Assembly (NCBI GenBank): GCA_018623995.1
Contig: JAAZUV010000039.1
Coordinates: 1-10,691, forward strand
Direction of reading: 5' to 3'
Origin: Methanobacteriota archaeon
GTDB taxonomy: Archaea > Thermoplasmatota > Poseidoniia > Poseidoniales > Poseidoniaceae
Length of the DNA: 10,691 bases
Shown: positions 1 to 7,358 of the stretch, one piece after another
Numbering within the stretch: position 1 is the stretch's first letter
How the letters are laid out: every line of letters starts with the position of its first letter
Program-made: the position numbers and the translations under genes
The notes under the pieces: generated by a model
Databases searched by the model: none
Seen by the model: the letters and a program-made list of their open reading frames with translations, nothing else
Told to the model about the DNA's origin: nothing

Positions 1-856
1 GATCGACGTAGATGTCTTCACAAGCCTGTTGCATAGCGATAACACGCTGTGGGTCGGTGATAACATCGACATCAACAGCGTCCTTACCACGTGTGATACG
101 TCGAGCAAGGATCTCGTCTTCATCAGCACGGTCTGGGTAACCGACACTCATCTTGAACATGAAACGGTCAAGTTGAGCTTCAGGAAGTGGGTAAGTACCC
201 TCTTGCTCGACAGGGTTCTGGGTTGCCATAACAATGAACGGAGCAGGGAGTTTGTGGGTAACGGTACCGATGGTCACTTGCTTCTCTTGCATAGCCTCAA
301 GCAGTGCAGCTTGGGTCTTTGGCGGAGCACGGTTAATCTCGTCAGCGAGGAGGAGGTTACAGAACAAAGGTCCTGGCTTGAATGTGAATTCACCCTTCTT
401 TGCGTCGTAGATGTTGGTACCAGTAATGTCAGCTGGGAGCAAGTCAGGCGTGAATTGAACACGCTTGAAGTCACAACCGAGAGCATCAGCAAACGTGTTG
501 GTCATCAACGTCTTTGCCAATCCAGGGTAATCTTCGAAGAGAAGGTTACCGTTGGAGAGAATGTTGATGAGAACGTTGTCGATGACGTGGCTCTTACCGA
601 TAATGACTTTCTGAACCTCAGCGCTGATCGCTTGTGCGATGGCGCCGACGGCGGAAAGTCGCTCACGGACTTCTGGGGTGCTTTGGTGCTTCGGCTGGGC
701 CGGAGCGGCCGGTGCTGCAGGTGCGGCAGGCGCTACTGGTGCTGCAGGTGCGGCTGGTGCCGCAGGCATTGGTGCTGCAGGTGCAGGTGGCGCTGGTGCC
801 GCAGGCGCTGCTGGCGCTGGCGCGGGCGGGGCTGCTGGTGGTGCGGGGGGTTGCAT
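1..856 (-). CDS. MoxR-family AAA+ ATPase with Ala/Pro-rich N-terminus (3' end outside window)
   Basis: MoxR ATPases are cytoplasmic AAA+ chaperones that usually remodel or activate partner proteins, often von Willebrand A-domain or DUF58 proteins. The 285 visible residues show an Ala/Pro-rich stretch (about 3-54), then the AAA+ core. Seen in order are a Walker A of MoxR form, EDYPGLAKT (108-116, Lys115), Walker B LLLADEIN (168-175, Asp172/Glu173), sensor-1 ATQNP (Asn214) and EAQLDRF with a likely arginine finger (Arg231). The reading frame is open to base 1, so the C-terminal lid is outside the window. The start at 856 is chosen because AGGAGG (870-865) lies 8 bases ahead. A second ATG at 861 is only 3 bases from that site and in another frame. 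The gene begins 21 bases after the DUF4350 stop, so the two are probably co-transcribed. A DUF58 or VWA gene would be expected further downstream, but that is inference. The family call is secure; the client protein is unknown. Confidence 0.95.
   Translation of the reverse strand, partial: MQPPAPPAAPPAPAPAAPAAPAPPAPAAPMPAAPAAPAAPVAPAAPAAPAAPAQPKHQSTPEVRERLSAVGAIAQAISAEVQKVIIGKSHVIDNVLINILSNGNLLFEDYPGLAKTLMTNTFADALGCDFKRVQFTPDLLPADITGTNIYDAKKGEFTFKPGPLFCNLLLADEINRAPPKTQAALLEAMQEKQVTIGTVTHKLPAPFIVMATQNPVEQEGTYPLPEAQLDRFMFKMSVGYPDRADEDEILARRITRGKDAVDVDVITDPQRVIAMQQACEDIYVD
695..850 (-). repeat. Ala-Ala-Pro-type coding repeat in MoxR N-terminus
   Basis: About 17 imperfect 9-base units (sense strand GCWGCACCT-like, each encoding roughly Ala-Ala-Pro) are read in frame in the first 54 codons of the MoxR gene. 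The codons used vary between copies, so the array is kept at the protein level rather than being a fresh DNA duplication. It makes a long Gly/Ala-rich open frame on the opposite strand that should not be annotated. The product would be a flexible, uncharged linker or tether. Confidence 0.85.
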
Positions 857-864
857 GTCATTTT

Positions 865-870
865 CCTCCT
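865..870 (-). promoter_or_regulatory. Shine-Dalgarno site deciding the MoxR start
   Basis: AGGAGG on the minus strand sits 8 bases before the ATG at 856. It is only 3 bases before the out-of-frame ATG at 861. The longer spacing and the conserved downstream frame both support 856. Confidence 0.7.
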
Positions 871-877
871 TTTTTCT

Positions 878-2473
878 TCAGTTTCCCCAACGACGAATTA
901 ATGGGATAATTTCCCGTAGTTCTTCGTTGGAATAGGATCGTGCTGAACTAACCAGTTCAACAAGGCGTGGGTCACGGACCATCTGCATAATTTCTGCAGG
1001 AGTCTTGCGAGCAAATTCGTCTCGCGTGAGATCATTAAATTGCCGAACCTTGGAGAGGAATGCTTCTCTGGTTCGGACTTGGTAAAGCGAAGCATCCAAT
1101 TTCGTTGGACGCTCTCTGAAGCGGGTCAAGTCGAAGACGTGTCGCCAGTTTTCCTTCTCAGGAACAACCATAATGGCGATAGCGAGGAGTGCGAAAAGGT
1201 TGAGGATGATCAACCACTTGAGGTAAGCGTCACTGGTCAGAAGAACGACAGCACCGATGGCTTCGGTGAAGGGCTGTGTTGCAACGCTGGATACGTGACG
1301 ACTTTCATCGAAGACGATGTTGAATTCGTCTGTGTTTCGTGTGATTTGAAGGGAGAGTTCATCGTTGTCGAATTCCATCATGTCACGAATCAACGCACGG
1401 AAGTAGAGTTGGTTTCCTTCCCATGCGGTGTCGCCCTGGGCGGAGACGAGTCCATCAGGATCGGTATCCCAGCAACTGTGTCCGTTCTCGATGTAGATGT
1501 CGCCACATTGTTGCTTTCCTGTCAGGTCAGCATCACCTGCGTCCCAAAGGTGGTTGGCGAAAACGGAGTGATCTGATACGAAAACAATGCTACCAGTCAC
1601 GGAGACTTCTCCAGCGTCCCCGTCGGATTTGGTATCGTAGGCATCGATGTTTGGGTAATCGATTCGTACGATAAGGTCTGTTTTTCCAGTCTTAGGATTT
1701 GCGACATTGTTGATGTCGAAGCCTGAACGTGCGACAAAGGCTTGGTCGCTTGCAGAGGCGAGAACACTCACTTCACGAGTATCGTCTTCAACATCAAGAA
1801 CCTGAATGGCAGTTGGTGAATGGAAGAGGACGGGCATTCGACAGTTGTCGGTTACTCCTGCAGATACTTCAGCCTCGGTACATGGTGTACGAAGCGATGC
1901 CTCGTCCATGAGGTCCAAATCTTCGCTTACGGAAGCAACGGACCACAATCGTGTGTGTTGAACCGGCATGCGAACGTTGGTACTGTCAGTCACTTCGTAG
2001 AACCACTTACTGTCGGATACAGGAGCATCGAAGTAGAGAACGCCGAATTCTTCAGCAACTCGCTTTGCGTTGGTCGAATTTGCCGCTAAAATGACTTTTC
2101 CGCCCTTCTCGGTGACGAAGTCATGGATGGCTTGTGCTTCAGCTGCATCGAATGGCTTCTCTGGGGCAGCGATGATGAGCATGGTCCGGTGAGGATCTTG
2201 CCAGTCGTTGACAAGCATTGGTGTTGACATTGTGTTGTAGATGGAATACTTCTCGCCTGACTTACCGTCGTCACTGGTTCCGAGTGTATCCCGCATCTTG
2301 GAAAGTTGTTGGTACTGATAGTCGCCTTCAGCATCACGAACGTATGGTGAGAAGACCGTTTCCTTCGACGAGGAAGCAAGAACGATGAGAACGGTGGAAA
2401 GAAGAATGGAGACGACAAGTCCGACCATGAGTTTCTTCTCAACAGAGAGTTTTGTTTTCTCTGTTTCTGCCAT
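878..2473 (-). CDS. DUF4350-domain membrane protein
   Basis: This 531-residue protein has a short basic cytoplasmic N-terminus, a membrane helix at about 15-33, a large extracytoplasmic region (about 34-415), a second helix at about 418-437, and a basic cytoplasmic C-terminal domain of about 94 residues. The outer region has the layout of DUF4350/GldG-like proteins: a Rossmann-like part at about 95-150 (strand TMLIIAAP, then FDAAEAQAIHDFV), SIVFVSDHSVFAN (295-307), and IVFDESRH (386-393) just before the second helix, matching the family's conserved FDE.xH segment. Four cysteines (198, 211, 323, 334) could form disulfides outside the cell. The start is supported by GAGGTG (2484-2479) 5 bases ahead. 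It is followed after 21 bases by MoxR, and DUF4350 and MoxR genes are commonly neighbours in bacteria and archaea. A membrane partner role for the MoxR ATPase is inferred; the biochemical function is unknown. Confidence 0.85.
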   Translation of the reverse strand: MAETEKTKLSVEKKLMVGLVVSILLSTVLIVLASSSKETVFSPYVRDAEGDYQYQQLSKMRDTLGTSDDGKSGEKYSIYNTMSTPMLVNDWQDPHRTMLIIAAPEKPFDAAEAQAIHDFVTEKGGKVILAANSTNAKRVAEEFGVLYFDAPVSDSKWFYEVTDSTNVRMPVQHTRLWSVASVSEDLDLMDEASLRTPCTEAEVSAGVTDNCRMPVLFHSPTAIQVLDVEDDTREVSVLASASDQAFVARSGFDINNVANPKTGKTDLIVRIDYPNIDAYDTKSDGDAGEVSVTGSIVFVSDHSVFANHLWDAGDADLTGKQQCGDIYIENGHSCWDTDPDGLVSAQGDTAWEGNQLYFRALIRDMMEFDNDELSLQITRNTDEFNIVFDESRHVSSVATQPFTEAIGAVVLLTSDAYLKWLIILNLFALLAIAIMVVPEKENWRHVFDLTRFRERPTKLDASLYQVRTREAFLSKVRQFNDLTRDEFARKTPAEIMQMVRDPRLVELVSSARSYSNEELREIIPLIRRWGN

Positions 2474-2600
2474 ATTTTCACCTCATTTTGCGGCAAGCGC
2501 AGTATGTTCTTTTCTTCGGAATCACGATACACACATAATGATTCTCCCTTGACGTTTAGAGAGGTTTTTATGACATCAGGACAATTGAGCCAAGGTCTAA
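2474..2600. other. Intergenic gap between the Ig-like protein gene and DUF4350 gene
   Basis: These 127 bases separate the stop of the secreted-protein gene from the DUF4350 start, both on the minus strand. They hold the GAGGTG ribosome binding site (2479-2484) and a possible A/T-rich promoter box. I see no strong hairpin and no long T-run on the minus strand that would mark a clear terminator. Confidence 0.6.
2564..2571 (-). promoter_or_regulatory. Possible TATA box for the DUF4350-MoxR pair
   Basis: The minus strand reads CATAAAAAC around here, the most TATA-like stretch in the gap. It would place transcription start near 2543-2546 and give a leader of about 70 bases. The match to the archaeal box A consensus is only partial and no B-recognition element is obvious. 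Confidence 0.3.
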
Positions 2601-3569
2601 TCAGCAGACATCGAGCCGGTTCCTGCGTAGTAGAGCTAACAATCCGAGCGAAAAAATGACCGTTTGAGGACCCAGTGCAGGTAGGGCCGAAGAACCGTCA
2701 GATTCCGAGCCCGAATTGGACGAGCTTGTACCGGTATCTCCATTGTTCGAATTTTGTGTTCCCCCAGATGCATCAACATCGATTGAGAAAGTGACACTAC
2801 GCTCCATACCGTTCCCTTCTGATGTCACGATCATGGTGACTTCACATGTCTTGGAAGCATGAGCGGTTGATGGGGCGATGCGGAATGAGACTTCAGCAGG
2901 TTGATTTCCGTTCACATCGGTTGGTTGAATCTGGGTGTTCTCGCCGCTCTCCAAGCCTTCGATTTCGAGGAGCGGGCAATTGCGGATATCGGCCTCAATC
3001 TTGCTGGCAGCATCGACTGTGTTCCCCATATTGTTGAGAAGAAGCGTTTCCTCGACCCAAGTTCCTGCATCAACTGAACTGCTAACCAAGGAGACTTCTG
3101 GGAGAAGTTTGTGATATCGAGGGACATTGAGGTTCGCTTCAATCTCCTTTGGCGAACCAGCTCCTCCAGCCGTGCTCTCTTCAGCCGTCACAATCATGGT
3201 GATCTTCTCGCTAGGAGAATGACTTCGCACCTTTTCGGCATCCGAGGTACTCAATTCAATCGAGAAGGTTTCATTCGATTGGGAGCCTACAGAGATCGAT
3301 TCCGAGTAGGATGTTTCGAGAACATCGACATCGTTCTCAAATTCAACGGTAATGGTGAGGCTCAGATCATTGAGTCTTGGGTTGTCAACATAGAAGACCA
3401 AGGTATCTTCAATCTCCCATTTATCTCCATCCAATTCCAAATCGTAACTTGGCTCCACATCCGTATCCCAGCCAAATTCCCATTCATTGTTGGCAGGGAA
3501 TTGTGCATGACTGAGTGGCAAAACTGCGACGAGGAGACATGAAATAAGCAAACAAGCGGCCTTTTTCAT
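2601..3569 (-). CDS. Secreted Ig-like (CARDB-like) surface protein with hydrophobic C-terminal tail
   Basis: This 322-residue protein has a classic signal peptide (MKKAACLLIS..., hydrophobic core about 4-18, likely cleavage after Ser-His-Ala at 22). It then has two beta-rich segments of about 110 residues each (about 40-150 and 152-267). Alternating hydrophobic strands and acidic surfaces suggest Ig/CARDB-type folds. Cys198 and Cys242 may pair. A Gly/Ser/Asn/Thr linker (268-294) leads to LPALGPQ (296-302), a short hydrophobic stretch (303-314), RRNR (315-318) and a final LDVC. This tripartite tail resembles archaeal surface-protein sorting or anchoring signals. The ATG at 3569 has GGTGAT 5 bases ahead. 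An in-frame TTG at 3575 lies inside the preceding stop and is less likely. Only 2 bases separate it from the FAD-subunit stop, so translation is probably coupled. Its partner and role are unknown; a link to the molybdoenzyme is by position only. Confidence 0.8.
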   Translation of the reverse strand: MKKAACLLISCLLVAVLPLSHAQFPANNEWEFGWDTDVEPSYDLELDGDKWEIEDTLVFYVDNPRLNDLSLTITVEFENDVDVLETSYSESISVGSQSNETFSIELSTSDAEKVRSHSPSEKITMIVTAEESTAGGAGSPKEIEANLNVPRYHKLLPEVSLVSSSVDAGTWVEETLLLNNMGNTVDAASKIEADIRNCPLLEIEGLESGENTQIQPTDVNGNQPAEVSFRIAPSTAHASKTCEVTMIVTSEGNGMERSVTFSIDVDASGGTQNSNNGDTGTSSSNSGSESDGSSALPALGPQTVIFSLGLLALLRRNRLDVC

Positions 3570-3571
3570 GC

Positions 3572-4546
3572 TCAATCACCAAGAATTTCTCGAAGACTTC
3601 GCTTCGCTAGAACTCGAACCATCGATTTGCGATATCGTGGAGGCAACGCCGTATTGTTCACTGGTTTGATGGATTTCATGATCGCTTCAGAGAGTTGGGG
3701 AATATGTTCCTTTGAGAAAGCAGTTCCAAGTGCATCAACTTCCTCTTGGTGCGAACGTGGGATGGATTCCAATGCCGTGGAAGCAACTCGAAGTGAGGAT
3801 GGATCGCCAGGAATCCACGAGGAGGCAACACCCGCCTCTGGGAAGTCCCACGATTCTCGAACTCTGAGTTTCTTGTAGGAACCTGTTCTGTTGGCAACGT
3901 TCTCTGGGAAGGTCACCTTGAGAACAAATTCACCTTCTTGAAGCACATTTCGAGTAATTCCATCAAGTTGGAAAAACTCATCAACGGGAAGACTGCGTGG
4001 TCCGTTTGGACCGATGATGTGGATGGTTCCCTCAAGCGCCATCAAGGATGGAGCCAAATCGCCTTGGTAGGTTGCTACGCAGAGTGTGTTTTGATTTGGA
4101 ATAACGCGGCAATCCGAACCCGTTCCACAATCTTCCTTGTGACACCAGTCAATTGAACGGCGCCAATCTTCGCTTTGATTGAACCAAAAACAGCGCGTAT
4201 CGAGGCAAATGTTCCCTCCAAGTGTAGCGTTGTTTCGAATCAAAGAAGAGGCGATTTTGCTAGCAGCGGATGCTATGAGAGGGTGCACATTTTCCGCAGT
4301 TGTCAATGCACCCAAACGAGCCATGGCACCAATTTCGTGCATGGAGATGGTGTCGAGGCCAGGAATGTTTGCGAGGGAAATTACGTGTGTCTTGACGTTA
4401 ATGTGCCACTTGTAGTTCGGTAGCAAATCGGTACCTCCTGCGACCCAATCGAAGGATTCTTTGTTGGCAAGGAACGTTGCTGCTAATTCACACGCTTCCT
4501 CAACGGTCTTCGGGTGATGGAGATTGAATGGAGGCATCAACATCAT
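3572..4546 (-). CDS. FAD-binding (medium) subunit of molybdenum hydroxylase, 4-hydroxybenzoyl-CoA reductase beta-like
   Basis: This 324-residue protein matches the FAD-binding medium subunit of the xanthine dehydrogenase family. It passes electrons between FAD and the iron-sulfur subunit. FAD-contact motifs are AGGTDLLP (36-43) and TLGGNI (108-113), followed by the usual C-terminal region (about 210-324). Between them lies a cysteine-rich insertion with Cys at 114, 119, 135, 140, 146 and 156, including NICLDTRCFWFNQS. The series 119/135/146/156 (gaps 16, 11, 10) resembles the four ligands of the extra [4Fe-4S] cluster in Thauera 4-hydroxybenzoyl-CoA reductase beta subunit (gaps 16, 8, 9, from memory). 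Typical xanthine and CO dehydrogenase medium subunits lack this loop. The gene overlaps the catalytic-subunit stop by 4 bases (ATGA). GGAGGTGA lies 3 bases before the ATG at 4546 and 6 before the ATG at 4543, so translation may start at either. Cluster binding and substrate are inferred. Confidence 0.9.
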   Translation of the reverse strand: MMLMPPFNLHHPKTVEEACELAATFLANKESFDWVAGGTDLLPNYKWHINVKTHVISLANIPGLDTISMHEIGAMARLGALTTAENVHPLIASAASKIASSLIRNNATLGGNICLDTRCFWFNQSEDWRRSIDWCHKEDCGTGSDCRVIPNQNTLCVATYQGDLAPSLMALEGTIHIIGPNGPRSLPVDEFFQLDGITRNVLQEGEFVLKVTFPENVANRTGSYKKLRVRESWDFPEAGVASSWIPGDPSSLRVASTALESIPRSHQEEVDALGTAFSKEHIPQLSEAIMKSIKPVNNTALPPRYRKSMVRVLAKRSLREILGD

Positions 4547-7347
4547 TGGTCACCTCCCATTTGGCGTTGCTCCTTCTTCAGCCAAGCCTTTCCTGCTAGG
4601 CCAAGTTCTGCCAACTGTTCTGGCACGGGTTCAACAGCGGATTTCCATCCATCAACCTGGTCTTCAAGCGGACGGTCTGGATCGAATCCGAACAGCACAC
4701 CGTTGACATATGCGCTGGTATCTTCGCTGCGCTGTCGGCGGCGGTCTCGCTCCTTGTGCTCTAGACCACGTGCAACCAGCGTTGCTTGCAACGAGCTGTG
4801 CTCCAAACGAGGAGAAGGTAGTTCCGTTTCATCGATACCACCGAGCGATTTCGTCTTGGCCGAGATGGCTTTCCAAACAACATCCGGCGTGAGAGGAAGT
4901 TCGCGAATGCGAACACCAATGGCATCGTAGACTGCGTTCACCACAGCAGGCAGAATTGGCAAGAGAGGACCTTCACCAGCTTCTTTTGCGCCGAATGGCC
5001 CTTCTGGATCCGATGATTCAACAATAATTGGCGTTACATGAGGCATTTCATGAACGGACGGGATTTTGTATTCTAGGAGATTTGGATTTTGCAGATGTCC
5101 TGTTCGTCCGTACACCATCTTCTCCGAAAGGACTTGGCCGAGTCCCATGTGACAGGACCCGATGATTTGTCCCTCGACGGCGAGTGGATTGAGTGCCTTT
5201 CCACAGTCGTGTGCAGCCCAAACATTGGTGCACGATACGAGGCCTGTTTCGACATCAACATCGACCTCTGCGACGTAAGCAGAGAACGAATATGCTGGAG
5301 CAAGCCCTGCTGCTGCACCTTTGTGAACACCACCCATAGGAGGTGAACGGTACGCTCCGCTCGAAATCAGTGAGCCCTTGTCCTCTTGCGCCTTGTGGAG
5401 TGCTTGAAGGTAGGATACACCAACCGCTGGGTCGTGTTTGTAGTAGATTCGACGATCGTTGAGAACGAGAACATCGGGGTGATAGCCCAGCATTTCCCAA
5501 GCCGCATTGAGGAGTTTCTCGCGGATGTCTAGTGCTGCTCGAATAGCAGCATTGGCGTTCATGAAGGTCACACGGCTCGAATAGGAGCCAAGGTCAACGG
5601 GACTTGTGTCACTTTCATGCGATCGAACGTGAATCATCTCTATGGGTAGAGCAAGTACTTCTGAAACAACTTGTGCTACAGCTGTTGTCGAACCCTGCCC
5701 AATATCGGCAGCACCTGTATGAACCGTTACACCTCCATCCATGTCGATTTGGATGTGAACGGTTGCGTGTGGGAATCGATTCGGATCCCAGTGAATTGGC
5801 AGACCAGATCCTGAGATGAAGAAACCACAGCCAATTCCAATTCCTTTCCCGAGTGGCATTTGCCGGAACTTTGCGTCCCAATCCGAACCATCTCGAACGC
5901 GCTCAAGCGCTTCACGCATGCCGTTTGAGGTGATACGGAAACCAGAGATGGTTCGGCTGTGTGGAGGGAGCAGATTGGCTAATCGCAAATCGATCGGATC
6001 GACTTGCATTTGTTCAGCCATTTCATCGAGACCAACTTCGACCGCACAGCGGGTATTGACAGCCCCGTGTCCACGCATGGCACCGCTTGCTGGTTTGTTT
6101 GTCCACACACGGGCACCAGTGTAATGGAACGAACCGAGTTCGTACGGAGCTGTTGCGAGAACACCGTTGTAGTAGGATGTAACGTGACCGAAGGAGGCAA
6201 ATCCTCCGCCGTCAATCAATGCATCAATATCAAAGCCTGAAATCCGTGCCTCTTCGTCTGCCGTCATCTTGACTTCGATGTAACTTGGGTGTCGGCCTCG
6301 ATTGATCCAGTAGACCTCTTCTCGAGAGAAATTGATTCGGACAGGACGTCCTGCCTTGCGAGAGAGTATGGCTGCACACATCTCGTGCGGGAATGGGTCG
6401 GATTTGCCACCAAATCCTCCTCCAACGAAGGTACGAATGACGTTGATTTGATGCATCGGAACTTCAAGGACCGTCGAAAGTGCTCGATGTGCATAATGCG
6501 GCACTTGTTGCGGCGTGTAGAGCTGTAAACGACCGTTTGGATCCCAGTGGGCAACGACCGCGTGAGGTTCCGTGAATCCGTGATGGACGCCTTCCATTCG
6601 CCACTTTCCGTGAGATGATGCGGTTGGGTCATCGACGAGACTACGATCGCCGAACTCTTGGAACACACGCTTCTGAACGTTGGTGGTTCCGACGTGGTAT
6701 TTTCCACGCCAGTGGATAGGCTCGTCTTGGTCTTCCAATCCTTTCCGTGGATCGAAAACAGGATCGAGGACTTCCCACTCAATCTCGAACAGGTTGAGGG
6801 CTTCCATGGCTGTCGCTTCATCAACTGCTGCAACACAGGCGACAAGATCACCAACGTGACGTACTTTCTCAACGGCCATAGCGTGTTCGTCTTTCGTTAC
6901 AGGCAAGACACCGAATGTGTTTGGTGCGTCGGCTCCTGTGGCTACTGCAAGGACGCCTGGAAGGGCTTCAACTTTTGAGGTATCAATGGATTTGATTTTG
7001 GCATAGTGGTGCGGTGAACGTAGGATTTTGCCAATGATTTCATTCGGAAGACGGACATCGTCACCGTACCACGCTTGTCCAGTTACTTTTGCATGAGAAT
7101 CAACGAGTGCTCTTGGTTTTCCAACTTCCGTACCCGTTCGATATCGATCGTGGATGTGTGAACCAGCTGGTTGGGGTTCTTTTCCGCCAACAGATTCTGG
7201 AATGGAATCAAGGTCGCGTGGAGCCATGGTTGGCCGAGAGCCACCCGAGCCAGGTGGAGGAAACTTCTGCTTCCCTGCCACACGCTTTCCGTCCTTACGG
7301 ACTTCACCCGATGATGCACCTGGTTGTTGACGATACCCTCCTGCCAT
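4543..7347 (-). CDS. Molybdopterin-binding catalytic (large) subunit, xanthine dehydrogenase / 4-hydroxybenzoyl-CoA reductase family
   Basis: This 934-residue protein is the molybdenum-cofactor subunit where substrate is hydroxylated or dehydroxylated. It opens with a poorly ordered Gly/Pro/basic extension (about 1-70), then the aldehyde-oxidase a/b hammerhead domain (from about 76, GKPRALVDSHAKVTG). Molybdopterin motifs follow: VGGGFGGKSD (308-317), GAMRGHGAVN (422-431), GAADIGQGSTT (545-555), GSYSSRVT (587-594), and GPFGAKEAGEG (783-793). In the last, Glu792 corresponds to the catalytic base. The last 105 or so residues (from about 829) are an extension with a charged stretch KERDRRRQR. Family members are often about 750-800 residues. 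The AMRGHG motif differs from the AYRCSFR of form I CO dehydrogenase. The ATG at 7347 is preferred over upstream in-frame starts because GAGGTGAT ends 3 bases ahead, embedded in the stop of the preceding gene. Family is certain; the exact substrate is not. Confidence 0.95.
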   Translation of the reverse strand: MAGGYRQQPGASSGEVRKDGKRVAGKQKFPPPGSGGSRPTMAPRDLDSIPESVGGKEPQPAGSHIHDRYRTGTEVGKPRALVDSHAKVTGQAWYGDDVRLPNEIIGKILRSPHHYAKIKSIDTSKVEALPGVLAVATGADAPNTFGVLPVTKDEHAMAVEKVRHVGDLVACVAAVDEATAMEALNLFEIEWEVLDPVFDPRKGLEDQDEPIHWRGKYHVGTTNVQKRVFQEFGDRSLVDDPTASSHGKWRMEGVHHGFTEPHAVVAHWDPNGRLQLYTPQQVPHYAHRALSTVLEVPMHQINVIRTFVGGGFGGKSDPFPHEMCAAILSRKAGRPVRINFSREEVYWINRGRHPSYIEVKMTADEEARISGFDIDALIDGGGFASFGHVTSYYNGVLATAPYELGSFHYTGARVWTNKPASGAMRGHGAVNTRCAVEVGLDEMAEQMQVDPIDLRLANLLPPHSRTISGFRITSNGMREALERVRDGSDWDAKFRQMPLGKGIGIGCGFFISGSGLPIHWDPNRFPHATVHIQIDMDGGVTVHTGAADIGQGSTTAVAQVVSEVLALPIEMIHVRSHESDTSPVDLGSYSSRVTFMNANAAIRAALDIREKLLNAAWEMLGYHPDVLVLNDRRIYYKHDPAVGVSYLQALHKAQEDKGSLISSGAYRSPPMGGVHKGAAAGLAPAYSFSAYVAEVDVDVETGLVSCTNVWAAHDCGKALNPLAVEGQIIGSCHMGLGQVLSEKMVYGRTGHLQNPNLLEYKIPSVHEMPHVTPIIVESSDPEGPFGAKEAGEGPLLPILPAVVNAVYDAIGVRIRELPLTPDVVWKAISAKTKSLGGIDETELPSPRLEHSSLQATLVARGLEHKERDRRRQRSEDTSAYVNGVLFGFDPDRPLEDQVDGWKSAVEPVPEQLAELGLAGKAWLKKEQRQMGGDQ
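4550..4557 (-). promoter_or_regulatory. Shine-Dalgarno site inside the large-subunit gene for the FAD subunit
   Basis: GGAGGTGA on the minus strand lies in the last codons of the catalytic-subunit gene, 3 and 6 bases ahead of two tandem in-frame ATGs (4546, 4543). The 6-base spacing is nearer the usual optimum. The overlap of stop and start points to translational coupling. Confidence 0.7.
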
Positions 7348-7350
7348 GGA

Positions 7351-7358
7351 ATCACCTC
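7351..7358 (-). promoter_or_regulatory. Shine-Dalgarno site overlapping the small-subunit stop codon
   Basis: GAGGTGAT on the minus strand precedes the ATG at 7347. Its TGA (7354-7352) is also the stop codon of the [2Fe-2S] subunit gene. The ribosome finishing one gene therefore sits on the next gene's binding site. This also decides the start of the large subunit against the in-frame upstream starts that would lie inside the small-subunit gene. Confidence 0.7.

Noticed and set aside
694..853. Possible CRISPR or tandem DNA repeat array
   Set aside because: Units are about 9 bases, imperfect and without spacers; they are explained by in-frame Ala-Ala-Pro coding.
29..901. 290-codon open frame on the plus strand
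   Set aside because: It lies antisense to the MoxR gene, which has all AAA+ motifs in frame. Its Cys/Arg/Trp-rich C-terminus is the Ala/Pro repeat read on the opposite strand.
639..935. Collagen-like Gly/Ala-rich open frame on the plus strand
   Set aside because: It is the complement of the GCW-GCA-CCT coding repeat of MoxR, with no binding site and no conserved domain.
2474..2600. Terminator after the Ig-like protein gene
   Set aside because: No clear hairpin or long T-run on the minus strand could be identified by eye.
6264..6872. 202-codon minus-strand open frame
   Set aside because: It is an out-of-frame shadow inside the molybdopterin subunit, whose own frame has continuous family motifs.
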